Below are positions 1-7,465 of a DNA stretch of 64,000 nucleotides, one piece after another. Origin of the DNA: Acidaminococcus fermentans DSM 20731 (GTDB lineage Bacteria > Bacillota > Negativicutes > Acidaminococcales > Acidaminococcaceae); the NCBI RefSeq assembly GCF_000025305.1, contig NC_013740.1, positions 2,265,770-2,329,769 of the forward strand, read 5' to 3'. Numbering within the stretch: the stretch's first letter is position 1; every line of letters begins with the position of its first letter. The position numbers were made by a program, and so were the translations under genes. Below the pieces are notes generated by a model. It saw nothing but the letters and a program-made list of their open reading frames with translations, ran no database searches and was not told where the DNA came from.

Positions 1-2119
1 CTACATCATCATTCTTCGTACCAGCCTGCGCGCCAAGGCCCATGGCAACGGAGAAATTGCCGCTGGCATTGGTGCTATTGCCCACGGCCACAGATTGCGT
101 ACCGGCTGCTTCATTGCCATAGCCGATGGCCAGGGAATTCATGCCCGAAGCAGAGCTCTTGGCACCCATGGCCAAGGATTGATCGCCAGATGCCTTAGTT
201 TCTACGCCAAAGGCCATGGAAGCCGAGCCCGTGGCGCCATCATTGTAATAATTGGCCAGGGTATTTTCCTCTGCTGGCGTAATTGGATTGCCATCTTCAT
301 CCGTAGTAGCCGTCTTGATGCTCAGGAAGTGGCGGCCTGCCTGCTCCAGCTGGTCTTCCGTAGCTGCCCGGCCGGTCACATAGTTTCCAGGGGTCCAGGT
401 GCGGTTGGAAAGGCCCGTCACAAACAGCCCTTTTGCATTGGCTCTGGCAGATTCCAGCTTCAGCGTGCCATTTTCAGTAACGGGCTTCATATAGTCATAG
501 GTAAAGCTCTGATAGCCCATTTGGAGAGTACTCCCCGTGTGAGCAACCGTGACCCCATTGGTGTCCACCCGGGTATTCCCCACCGTCAGGGACCCTGCTA
601 CGGTAAGATCTACATCTTTGGCCAGCTGGACCTTCAGGGTGCCGTCAGAAGCATTGACTCCGATGTTATTGTCCGTCAGGGTGCCTGTGGCTCCCCCCAG
701 GATATCCAGTTCCTCGCTGAGATTTCTGGTGAGGGTGGTGGTACCATGGTTGTCCCCGCCGAATTTCAGGGCCGTTGCATACTCCTGACCGTTGATGGTG
801 AGGCTTTTCAGTTCACTGGACCCGGTGGCAGCCGTATTGACCACCACTTTGGAACCGGTGGTAAACACCTGGGATACTGTAGCTCCATTGGTGGTGTTGG
901 ACAGGGTCACTGTGGTATCCTGACCGTTGGTGCCGCCCCCTCCGGTGACGGTAATGGCTCCGTCCACGGCCTCAGGGGTGCCGTTCCCGTTCCGCATGGC
1001 GGTGATGGTGGCTGCAGGCGCTGCGTTCGTGCCCCTTTTTGCCATATCCACGGATTTGATATCGTTGTGATATAAGGCCACATCGTTGCTTTTCAGCACA
1101 TCCAGGTCCTTGTTGTAATCCGATACCCGGTACGTGCCCATGGTGGCACTGGGGTCCGTCACCGGGGCTGCCCAGTAGCTGTAATATTTTCCGTCCTTTA
1201 TAGCCGTCATGAGGATTTCGTTGTTGGCCCCATAGACGGTGCCTTCATAGACTTTGGATCCATCATAACTGGTAAAGACACCGATTTTGCCGCCTATGAC
1301 ATACAGGTGGGAGGTGTCCACCGCCTTCCCTTTGTAGGTATACTGATTCAGGGTCCCGTTCCATACCAGGTCATTCCCCACGGACACAAATCCCCGGGGA
1401 TTGCCGTTGGTCCCTGCAGAGGGATTGTACATATCCGCATAGCCGTCTTTGTAATAGGTGCGGTTGGCAGTATTGGCCTGGGTGTGTCCTTCCCAGGAAG
1501 GTTCGTAGATGATGTAATCCCAGTTTCCGGGCACCTGGGTACCACCGGCCTGACTCAGCCCTTCAAAGGCACTGGCAGAAACCTTGTTCAGGGATTCCCC
1601 CACATTGGTGGAAACACCGGTGGAAGAAACGGCAGAAGTGGTATTGGACAGGATATCAGCCGGCTGATTCCCACTGCCGGTAAAAGCCACGTCAAATTTT
1701 TTATCCGACCGGGATAAGGTAGTGTATTTGCCATTTGTTCCCTCCGTCAGGGTATAGCCTTCCCGGACCCAGTATTTGGTCCTGCCGTCAGAAAGGGTCA
1801 CTTTGTGATAGGTGGCTCCGTTGAAGGTATTGGTGTCCTGGCCGTTGTCGTTGCCCTTTACACTGCCGGAATCCACTGTGACCAGAAACGCCACATACTG
1901 ATTCTGGGTAGCAGCCGATACCGCAGGCTGTCCTGCCGCTTCTGCCGGCGTCCCGTGTCCGCCCAGGGTCAGCAGGCACACACACAGAGCCCCTGCTGCC
2001 AGATGAGCCGCCAGCCCCGGATGACTGGACTTTTCCTTCCCAGCCCGTTTGGCCAGCTCAGACACCACCACATAGCAGTGCCGGACCCGGCTCCAGATGA
2101 CTTTATAAATTTTGTTCAT
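1..2119 (-). CDS. Trimeric autotransporter adhesin (YadA-like), 5' part
   Basis: Surface adhesin of the type Vc secretion family; the C-terminal half and membrane anchor lie beyond the left edge, so 706 codons are visible. The ATG at 2119 follows a strong AGGAGG. Residues 1-62 form an ESPR leader (start MNKIYKVIWS, basic region, hydrophobic core, cleavage near AEAA). The visible distal part has YadA-head heptad-like repeats such as SLAMGAKSSASG, SLAIGYGNEAAG and SVAVGNSTNASG, each aligning hydrophobics two apart. Between leader and head is a long Thr/Gly/Asn-rich region. The frame stays open to base 1. An outer membrane is implied. A consensus promoter lies about 112 bp upstream. Very likely by family; ligand unknown. 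Confidence 0.9.
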   Translation of the reverse strand, partial: MNKIYKVIWSRVRHCYVVVSELAKRAGKEKSSHPGLAAHLAAGALCVCLLTLGGHGTPAEAAGQPAVSAATQNQYVAFLVTVDSGSVKGNDNGQDTNTFNGATYHKVTLSDGRTKYWVREGYTLTEGTNGKYTTLSRSDKKFDVAFTGSGNQPADILSNTTSAVSSTGVSTNVGESLNKVSASAFEGLSQAGGTQVPGNWDYIIYEPSWEGHTQANTANRTYYKDGYADMYNPSAGTNGNPRGFVSVGNDLVWNGTLNQYTYKGKAVDTSHLYVIGGKIGVFTSYDGSKVYEGTVYGANNEILMTAIKDGKYYSYWAAPVTDPSATMGTYRVSDYNKDLDVLKSNDVALYHNDIKSVDMAKRGTNAAPAATITAMRNGNGTPEAVDGAITVTGGGGTNGQDTTVTLSNTTNGATVSQVFTTGSKVVVNTAATGSSELKSLTINGQEYATALKFGGDNHGTTTLTRNLSEELDILGGATGTLTDNNIGVNASDGTLKVQLAKDVDLTVAGSLTVGNTRVDTNGVTVAHTGSTLQMGYQSFTYDYMKPVTENGTLKLESARANAKGLFVTGLSNRTWTPGNYVTGRAATEDQLEQAGRHFLSIKTATTDEDGNPITPAEENTLANYYNDGATGSASMAFGVETKASGDQSLAMGAKSSASGMNSLAIGYGNEAAGTQSVAVGNSTNASGNFSVAMGLGAQAGTKNDDV

Positions 2120-2174
2120 GACAGATTCCCTCCTGAATGACTGTAACCTGTTGCCCCGAAAAGTCTACTTCTTT

Positions 2175-2210
2175 ATTTTGTTTTTCCTTTATCAAAAGGA
2201 AAAACAAAAT
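2175..2210. promoter_or_regulatory. Perfect 16-bp inverted repeat in adhesin leader
   Basis: Arms 2175-2190 and 2195-2210 are perfect complements around a 4-nt loop, AT-rich (left arm ATTTTGTTTTTCCTTT). It lies just inside the predicted adhesin mRNA 5' end. No U-tract follows on the minus strand, so a stabilising or regulatory hairpin is likelier than a terminator. Confidence 0.6.
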
Positions 2211-2230
2211 TCTATACACTTTATGACCTC

Positions 2231-2259
2231 ATTATATGTAGCTGTTTAATACTTGTCAA
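2231..2259 (-). promoter_or_regulatory. Consensus sigma-70 promoter of the adhesin gene
   Basis: Read on the minus strand: TTGACA (2254-2259), exactly 17 bp, TATAAT (2231-2236). Both hexamers are perfect. The predicted leader is about 105 nt. Confidence 0.8.
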
Positions 2260-2329
2260 TATTGATTATTTATTCATCTTTTCTTCGTATTTAATGTTAT
2301 TTTATGTATGGGATGAGTGGTTAAGGGGT

Positions 2330-2448
2330 TGGATCCGCAGGGGCGGCAGACCCGCCAGGGTTAGGTGATTGGGTGATCAGGTGGTTGGGTACCTAAACCG
2401 TAGGGGCGGCAGGCCCGGCCGCCCGCCAAGGGGGCGTTTCCAATCGGC
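2330..2448. repeat. Partial copy of GC-rich intergenic element (R1 core)
   Basis: The 2120-2571 gap holds the adhesin promoter and leader, then this block. It contains the R1 core words CGTAGGGGCGGCAGGC and CCGGCCGCCCGCC found at 36954, 41393, 55242 and 57519, preceded by short GGTTGG/GGTGATTGGG tandem words. No coding sequence was seen. Confidence 0.55.
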
Positions 2449-2511
2449 AGCATCTGTCCCCGGCAGATGGTCTCCTTTTGCGTGGGATGGTACCGGGGCG
2501 GAAATTTGTTC

Positions 2512-2547
2512 CAAAAAAGAACCCGTCCCCCAAAAAGGACGGGTTCT
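2512..2547 (-). terminator. Rho-independent terminator after the RelB-like gene
   Basis: Stem AGAACCCGTCC / GGACGGGTTCT (2518-2528 with 2537-2547), followed on the minus strand by a T-run. It sits 25 bp past the stop codon. Confidence 0.8.
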
Positions 2548-2571
2548 CGCCAATGGCCATTGACAACCTAT

Positions 2572-2844
2572 TCAAATATTGAAATCCCGTTTGATTTCCT
2601 CAAACATGTCTTCCGGTTTCTTCGCCGCCGCATCCTGGACAGCAGCCGGGTCCACCGGCACCTGGTGGACGGCTGCCCGGCGGCAGTCAGCGGAAACCTC
2701 AAAGGGAATCCGGTTTTCCCGGACGGTCCTTCTGGCAAAGATGGTGAAAGCGGTGGTCATGTTCATGCCCACGTTGCTGCAGAATTCTTCAAACTCTTTT
2801 TTCAGCTCCGCGTCCATGCGGATGTTAACATTAACGGATGCCAT
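2572..2844 (-). CDS. RelB/DinJ-family antitoxin, orphan
   Basis: Ribbon-helix-helix antitoxin (90 aa). The N-terminal strand MASVNVNIRMDAELKKEFEE and the helix with VGMNMTTAFTIFARRTVRENRIPFEV match the RelB/DinJ signature (MxxAxxxFxxxxVxxxxIPF). The ATG at 2844 is preferred because GAGGGG lies 9 bp upstream; TTG at 2853 or ATG at 2850 are alternatives. It has its own consensus promoter and terminator and no toxin gene on either side, so it is a lone antitoxin or regulator. The downstream DNA is a terminator and repeats, so a toxin may have been lost. Family assignment is good; partner unknown. Confidence 0.8.
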   Translation of the reverse strand: MASVNVNIRMDAELKKEFEEFCSNVGMNMTTAFTIFARRTVRENRIPFEVSADCRRAAVHQVPVDPAAVQDAAAKKPEDMFEEIKRDFNI

Positions 2845-2876
2845 ATCCATCAACCCCTCTAATCGTGATGTATTGC

Positions 2877-2905
2877 ATTATACAGCTGCTGCAAAGGAAT
2901 GTCAA
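2877..2905 (-). promoter_or_regulatory. Consensus promoter of the RelB-like gene
   Basis: Minus strand: TTGACA (2900-2905), 17 bp, TATAAT (2877-2882). It separates the antitoxin gene transcriptionally from ggt upstream. Confidence 0.75.
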
Positions 2906-2934
2906 CAAGGAGGTGTTGTCATTGGCGGGCGGCC

Positions 2935-4542
2935 CTAAAACGCCGCCACCGTCCCATCCGTCCTCCCCTCCGTGGCTCCCACCAGGGTGCCGTCTTCCCG
3001 GCGCCAGATGATCTGACCCCGGCCGAAGGTGGACCGGTCTTTTTTGACGGTGATTTCGTGGCCCCGGGCCCGGAGTCCTTCCACAATGGCCGGATCCACC
3101 TGGGCTTCCACTTCCACTTTCTTTCCTTCGATCCACTGCCACCGGGGGGCATCCAGGGCCGCCTGGGGATTCATGTGGAAATCCAGAGTGTTCAGGATCA
3201 CCTGGAGATGGCCCTGGGGCTGCATGAAGCCGCCCATGACCCCGAAGGGCCCTACGGCTTTCCCGTCTTTGGTCAGAAACCCGGGGATGATGGTGTGGTA
3301 GGGTTTCTTCCCGGGGGCCAGGCAGTTGTCCATAGCCGGATCCAGGCTGAAGTTGTTCCCCCGGTCGTTGAGGGCGATGCCGGTGCCGGGGATCACGATG
3401 CCGGAGCCAAAGCCCCGGAAATTGCTCTGGATGAAGGAGACCATGTTCCCTTCTCCATCGGCGGTGCACAGGTACACGGTGCCCCCGCTGAAGGGTTTGC
3501 CCCACCGGGGTTCCAGGGCCTGTTCCCCGATCAGGGTCCGGCGCTGGTCCGCATAGGCCTGGCTCAGCATGTCTTCCACCCGGGTGTGCATGAACCGGGG
3601 ATCCGCCACATAGTGCCGGGCATCGGAAAAGGCCAGTTTCATGGCTTCGATCTGTTTGTGATAGCTGTCCAGGGTTTCCCGCTGTTCCAGGTGGAAACCC
3701 TTCATGATGTTCAGGGCCATCAGGGCGGTGATCCCGTGGCCGTTGGGCGGGATCTCCCATACATCATAGCCCCGGTAGTCCGTGCGGATGGGTTCCACCC
3801 ACTGGGCCCGGTAGCCGGCCAGGTCTTCTTTCCGGAGGAAGCCGCCGGTGGCCCGGCTGAACTGGTCCATCTGCTCCGCCAGGGCGCCCCGGTAGAAGGC
3901 TTCCCCTTCAGTCCGGGCCAGCAGTTCCAGGGTTTTGGCATGATCCGGCAGGGTGACGGTCTCGCCCACTTCTGGCGCCGCACCTTTGGGCAGGAAGGTG
4001 GCGAAGAATCCGGCAAAGGCCGGATCGTCCCGGTACGGCGCGAAAATGTCTTCCGCCGCTTTCCACAGCATCCGTACCGTGGGAGAAACCGGATAGCCGT
4101 TCCGGGCGTATTCCAGAGCCGGCTCAAAGAGTTTGGCAAAGGGCAGACGGCCGAACCGCCGGTGGAGTTCCGCCCAGGCGGAAACGGCTCCGGGTACGGT
4201 CACCGGGATCCAGCCCCGCTGGGGCATTTCTTTATGACCGGCGGCCAGGACCTTGTCCCGGGTCAGGAGACCGGGAGCCGGACCGCTGCCGTTGAGACCG
4301 TAGAGATGGTCTTTGACCCACACCAGGGCAAAGGCATCGCTGCCCAGCCCGTTGCAGTTGGGTTCCACCACCGTCAGGCAGATGGCCGTGGCCAGGGCCG
4401 CGTCGATGGCGTTGCCTCCCTGGAGCAGCATCCGCAGCCCGGCCTGGGCCGCCAGAGGCTGCCCGGTGCAGACCATGCCGTTCCGGGCGAAAATGGTCCG
4501 CCGCCGGGAAGGATAAGGATAAACCGATGCATCAAATTCCAT
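2935..4542 (-). CDS. ggt: Gamma-glutamyltransferase family protein
   Basis: Ntn-hydrolase that cleaves or transfers gamma-glutamyl groups (glutathione, gamma-glutamyl peptides). 535 aa, normal length. The N-terminal region has NGMVCTGQPLAAQAG and GGNAIDAALA, typical of GGT. The self-cleaving nucleophile Thr is in FSGGTVYLCTAD at about residue 355, followed by GNMVSFIQSN and GIALNDRGNNF of the small subunit. No signal peptide is visible, unlike many periplasmic GGTs, so it may act in the cytoplasm as the bacillary YwrD type does. Start at 4542 because AGGAGG lies 7 bp upstream; ATG 4548 is too close. It lies 18 bp after the DUF4143 ATPase gene and may be co-transcribed. Confidence 0.88.
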   Translation of the reverse strand: MEFDASVYPYPSRRRTIFARNGMVCTGQPLAAQAGLRMLLQGGNAIDAALATAICLTVVEPNCNGLGSDAFALVWVKDHLYGLNGSGPAPGLLTRDKVLAAGHKEMPQRGWIPVTVPGAVSAWAELHRRFGRLPFAKLFEPALEYARNGYPVSPTVRMLWKAAEDIFAPYRDDPAFAGFFATFLPKGAAPEVGETVTLPDHAKTLELLARTEGEAFYRGALAEQMDQFSRATGGFLRKEDLAGYRAQWVEPIRTDYRGYDVWEIPPNGHGITALMALNIMKGFHLEQRETLDSYHKQIEAMKLAFSDARHYVADPRFMHTRVEDMLSQAYADQRRTLIGEQALEPRWGKPFSGGTVYLCTADGEGNMVSFIQSNFRGFGSGIVIPGTGIALNDRGNNFSLDPAMDNCLAPGKKPYHTIIPGFLTKDGKAVGPFGVMGGFMQPQGHLQVILNTLDFHMNPQAALDAPRWQWIEGKKVEVEAQVDPAIVEGLRARGHEITVKKDRSTFGRGQIIWRREDGTLVGATEGRTDGTVAAF

Positions 4543-4560
4543 TGCCATACCTCCTGTTTT

Positions 4561-5880
4561 TTAATAGGATCCCACCAGAAAACCGAAATACAGGGGAAGT
4601 TCCAGGATCTGCCCCTTCCGGGACACATTGTCAGCGGTGAGCTGGATGGCCTGTTCCACCTGGTATTTTTCCGGCTGCTGGAGCAGGGTCTTCAGGCTCT
4701 TGGTGTTGCCGGTGGAAGGGGTTGCCTTCACCAGGGTGCTCTTGCCCTGGCAGCGGATGACGAAATCCACTTCCAGCCCGGAATTTTTATGATAGTAGTA
4801 GAGCTTCCGGCCGCCCTTGCTGAGAAGGTCGGCGGCCAGGCTTTCGTACACGGCTCCCTGGCAGCCGGACAGATCGCCCTGGAGCAGTTTCAGCCGGTCC
4901 TCCCCGGTGAGCATGGCGGCGTAGAGCCCCACATCCTTCATATAGACCTTGAATATGGAATCGATGGCGTGGCGTTCCAGGGGCAGCCCCGGTTCCGTCA
5001 GGTTGTAGCACCGGGTGACGATGCCCGCTTCTTCCAGCCAGGAAAGAGCCCCTTCGAACTGGGACGCTTTGGAGCCTTTTTTCAGCTGGGCATACTGGTA
5101 CTTTTTGTTTTCCTTGTTCAGCTGGAGGGGCACCGCATCCAGTACCGTCTTCAGCTTGGCCCGGGCCCGTTTGTTCACGTCCACGAACAGGTTCTCCTCA
5201 TAATCCCGGAGGATGGCCTGCTGTTTTTCCAGGACGGCGTTGATGTCGTGGGTCTGGACATAGGTTTCCACCACTTCCGGCAGCCCGCCCACCAGGGCAT
5301 ACTGCCGGAGCAGTTCGTTGAGCCGCAGGTGGAGGGCCTCCGGCACGGGAGTCTCCTTATCCAGACTCTGGTGGAGCATATCCAGCACCGGGGTGGTGAT
5401 GCCGTTGGCCCAGAGGAATTCTTCGAAATCCAGGGGCACCATGTTCACCACGGTTTCGCAGCCCACCGCAATGGGAGCGGGCTCTTTGCCGTAGCCCTTG
5501 ACCCCCAGCAGGGACCCGGCGGCGATCACATCGTACCGGCCGTCCATCTTAAAGGCCTTCAGAGCACTGCGGGCTTCGGGGCATTCCTGGACTTCGTCCA
5601 GGATCAGGACGGTCCGGTAGGGTTCGAACACGGCTTCCGGACCCACCAGGGCGGTGATCAGCATCACCAGGTAGTTCACGTCCACCGAATCCCGGAAAAT
5701 GGCCGCATAATCGGGCTTTTCCTGGAAGTTCAGGTATACCACATGGGCGTATTCCTTTTTGGCGAAATCCAGGATGGAAGTGGTCTTTCCGCAGTGGCGG
5801 CACCCCTTGACCACCAGGGGATTGTGCTGCGGGACCTGTTTCCAGGTCTGCAGGAATTTTTCGATCTTGCGCTGAAGCAT
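4561..5880 (-). CDS. AAA_14/DUF4143 ATP-binding protein
   Basis: 439-aa P-loop protein. An AAA_14 domain fills the N-terminal half, with Walker A VVKGCRHCGKTT near residue 23 and Walker B VLILDEVQE near 93. A DUF4143 domain follows, ending in a nuclease-like element LEVDFVIRCQGKSTLVKAT (D and K of a PD-(D/E)XK-type fold by family). The Walker A has CRHCG in place of the usual RRQVG. Such proteins are widespread in gut bacteria, often in variable copy number, and their function is not established. RBS AGAGGAA precedes ATG 5880. It lies just upstream of ggt. Confidence 0.85.
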   Translation of the reverse strand: MLQRKIEKFLQTWKQVPQHNPLVVKGCRHCGKTTSILDFAKKEYAHVVYLNFQEKPDYAAIFRDSVDVNYLVMLITALVGPEAVFEPYRTVLILDEVQECPEARSALKAFKMDGRYDVIAAGSLLGVKGYGKEPAPIAVGCETVVNMVPLDFEEFLWANGITTPVLDMLHQSLDKETPVPEALHLRLNELLRQYALVGGLPEVVETYVQTHDINAVLEKQQAILRDYEENLFVDVNKRARAKLKTVLDAVPLQLNKENKKYQYAQLKKGSKASQFEGALSWLEEAGIVTRCYNLTEPGLPLERHAIDSIFKVYMKDVGLYAAMLTGEDRLKLLQGDLSGCQGAVYESLAADLLSKGGRKLYYYHKNSGLEVDFVIRCQGKSTLVKATPSTGNTKSLKTLLQQPEKYQVEQAIQLTADNVSRKGQILELPLYFGFLVGSY

Positions 5881-5986
5881 AGGATTCCTCTTTCTTTCCC
5901 TTAAATACTCACTTGACTATAGAAGCTCCTTACACTTTACAGGAAATGAGTCCATTTTTCAAGGAAGTTTTTGTGTTTTTTCCTTT

Positions 5987-7255
5987 TTATTTTTCAGCGG
6001 CTTTCCGGAAGACTTTTTCCACCAGTTTCAGGGTCACCTGACAGGATTTTTCCAGAGAAGGCAGGGGCAGGAATTCATACCGGGAATGGAAATTCAGGGC
6101 CCCGGTGAAGTAATTGGGGGTAAAGATGCCCTGGGTGGACAGCCAGGAGCCGTCGGTGCCGCCCCGCATGGCAATGGTTTTGGGGGTGATGGCCAGTTCT
6201 GCCAGGGCTTCATAGAGGAAATCCACCGCTTCCCGGTTGTCCGAAGTCATGGCGTCGGCAATGTTGCCGTAGATGTCTTCCAGGGTGCAGCGGATCCGGG
6301 CCCGGGGTTCCCGGGCCTTCAGCCGTTCCACATTGGCCAGGATGGTCTGTTTCCGGGCTTCATACCGGGTTTTGTCGTGGTCCCGGATGGCCAGCTGGAC
6401 CGTGGCCTGGGAGGCATTGGACTGGATGCTCTTGATCCAGATATACCCTTCCTTCCCTTCGGTGCATTCCGGGGTTTCCTTCCGGTCGAAGAAATTGGCG
6501 AAATCCACCGCCAGCAGGGTGGGGTTCACCAGGTTCCCCTTGGCGTTCATGGGATGGGCACTGATGCCCTGGATTTCCACGGTGGCGGCTCCGGCATTGA
6601 AGGTTTCATACACCACTTCTCCCAGGGCGCAGCAGTCGATGGTATAGGCGAAATCCACCGGGAACCGGCTGATATCCAGGGATTTGGAGCCCTTCAGCCC
6701 CACTTCCTCATCCGGGACGAAGGCCACATAGATATCCCCATGATGGATCTCCGGATGGTCCGTCAGGGTCTGGAGCATGGTCATCACATTGGCCAGGGCG
6801 GCCTTGTTGTCGGCCCCCAGGACGCTGGTGCCATCGGTGAACACAATGTCCTGGCCCACATAGTCCGCCAGTTCCGGATGGTCGGCAGCCTTCATGACAA
6901 TGTTCTTATCGGCGTTGAGGACCACGTCGCCCCCAGGATAGTTCCGGATCACCTGGGGATGGACCTGGGGACTCAGGTTCACATCCACCGTATCCAGGTG
7001 GCAGCAGAAGCCGATTTTGGGCACGGTGCCGGTGAAGCCGGCGGGCAGGTTGGCGGGCAGCATTCCGGTAAGGACGCAGCGGTCGCTGAGCTGGATGTTT
7101 TCCAGGTCCATCACTTCCAGTTCCGCTTCCAGCTGCTGGGCCATATGCCACTGGTCCGGGGTGCTGGGAACAGCGGCGACCCCGGCCTTGCTTTGGGAAG
7201 GGATATTCACGTAACGGAGAAAACGATCAAGCAGTTGTTGAGTCAGTTGAGACAT
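5987..7255 (-). CDS. pepT: Peptidase T (tripeptidase)
   Basis: Cytoplasmic M20B zinc aminotripeptidase, 422 aa. Metal-site motifs: GFCCHLDTVD, FTDGTSVLGADNKAALA and VPDEEVGLKGS, in family order; the C-terminal GGTDGSWLS matches the MRGGTDG box of PepT. Start ATG 7255 has AAGGAGG 8 bp upstream; the TTG at 7261 is less likely. It stands alone, with a TATAAT-like -10 box near 7290. A second, more divergent PepT is encoded at 40105-41346. Peptide scavenging fits the other peptidases and amidases here. Confidence 0.92.
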   Translation of the reverse strand: MSQLTQQLLDRFLRYVNIPSQSKAGVAAVPSTPDQWHMAQQLEAELEVMDLENIQLSDRCVLTGMLPANLPAGFTGTVPKIGFCCHLDTVDVNLSPQVHPQVIRNYPGGDVVLNADKNIVMKAADHPELADYVGQDIVFTDGTSVLGADNKAALANVMTMLQTLTDHPEIHHGDIYVAFVPDEEVGLKGSKSLDISRFPVDFAYTIDCCALGEVVYETFNAGAATVEIQGISAHPMNAKGNLVNPTLLAVDFANFFDRKETPECTEGKEGYIWIKSIQSNASQATVQLAIRDHDKTRYEARKQTILANVERLKAREPRARIRCTLEDIYGNIADAMTSDNREAVDFLYEALAELAITPKTIAMRGGTDGSWLSTQGIFTPNYFTGALNFHSRYEFLPLPSLEKSCQVTLKLVEKVFRKAAEK

Positions 7256-7369
7256 GGGCAATTCCTCCTTGGATTTGTGTTGTCGGGGATATTATAGCAT
7301 AGGATGCGGAACAAAGCGGGCGGACAGAAAAAGGAACCAGGTGCACGAGATGGCTCCAGATGCGCGAAA

Positions 7370-7430
7370 GCGGAGATTTTGGAGTTGGGCATAGTACATA
7401 GTGGTACATGCCCAGCTCCAAAATCTCCGC
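7370..7430. repeat. 23-bp inverted repeat between pepT and tex
   Basis: Arms 7370-7392 and 7408-7430 pair with one mismatch (core GGAGATTTTGGAG). There is no T-run in either direction, so it is not a plain terminator. The adjacent 16-mer GGGTTATGCGTCAGCC (7463-7478) recurs at 9715-9730. Confidence 0.6.
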
Positions 7431-7465
7431 TGACAAAGCAGATGGGGTCTTATTGTGTGCAGGGG

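Noticed and set aside
2120..2571. Toxin partner for the RelB-like protein
   Set aside because: No coding frame with RelE/YafQ features; the DNA is a terminator, repeats and the adhesin promoter.
2899..5904. Very long plus-strand open frame opposite ggt and the DUF4143 gene
   Set aside because: GC-rich shadow: His/Gly/Gln-rich translation without domain signatures, while the minus strand has two clear families with RBSs. The same holds for 7304-9772, 17305-19428, 42923-44830 and similar frames.
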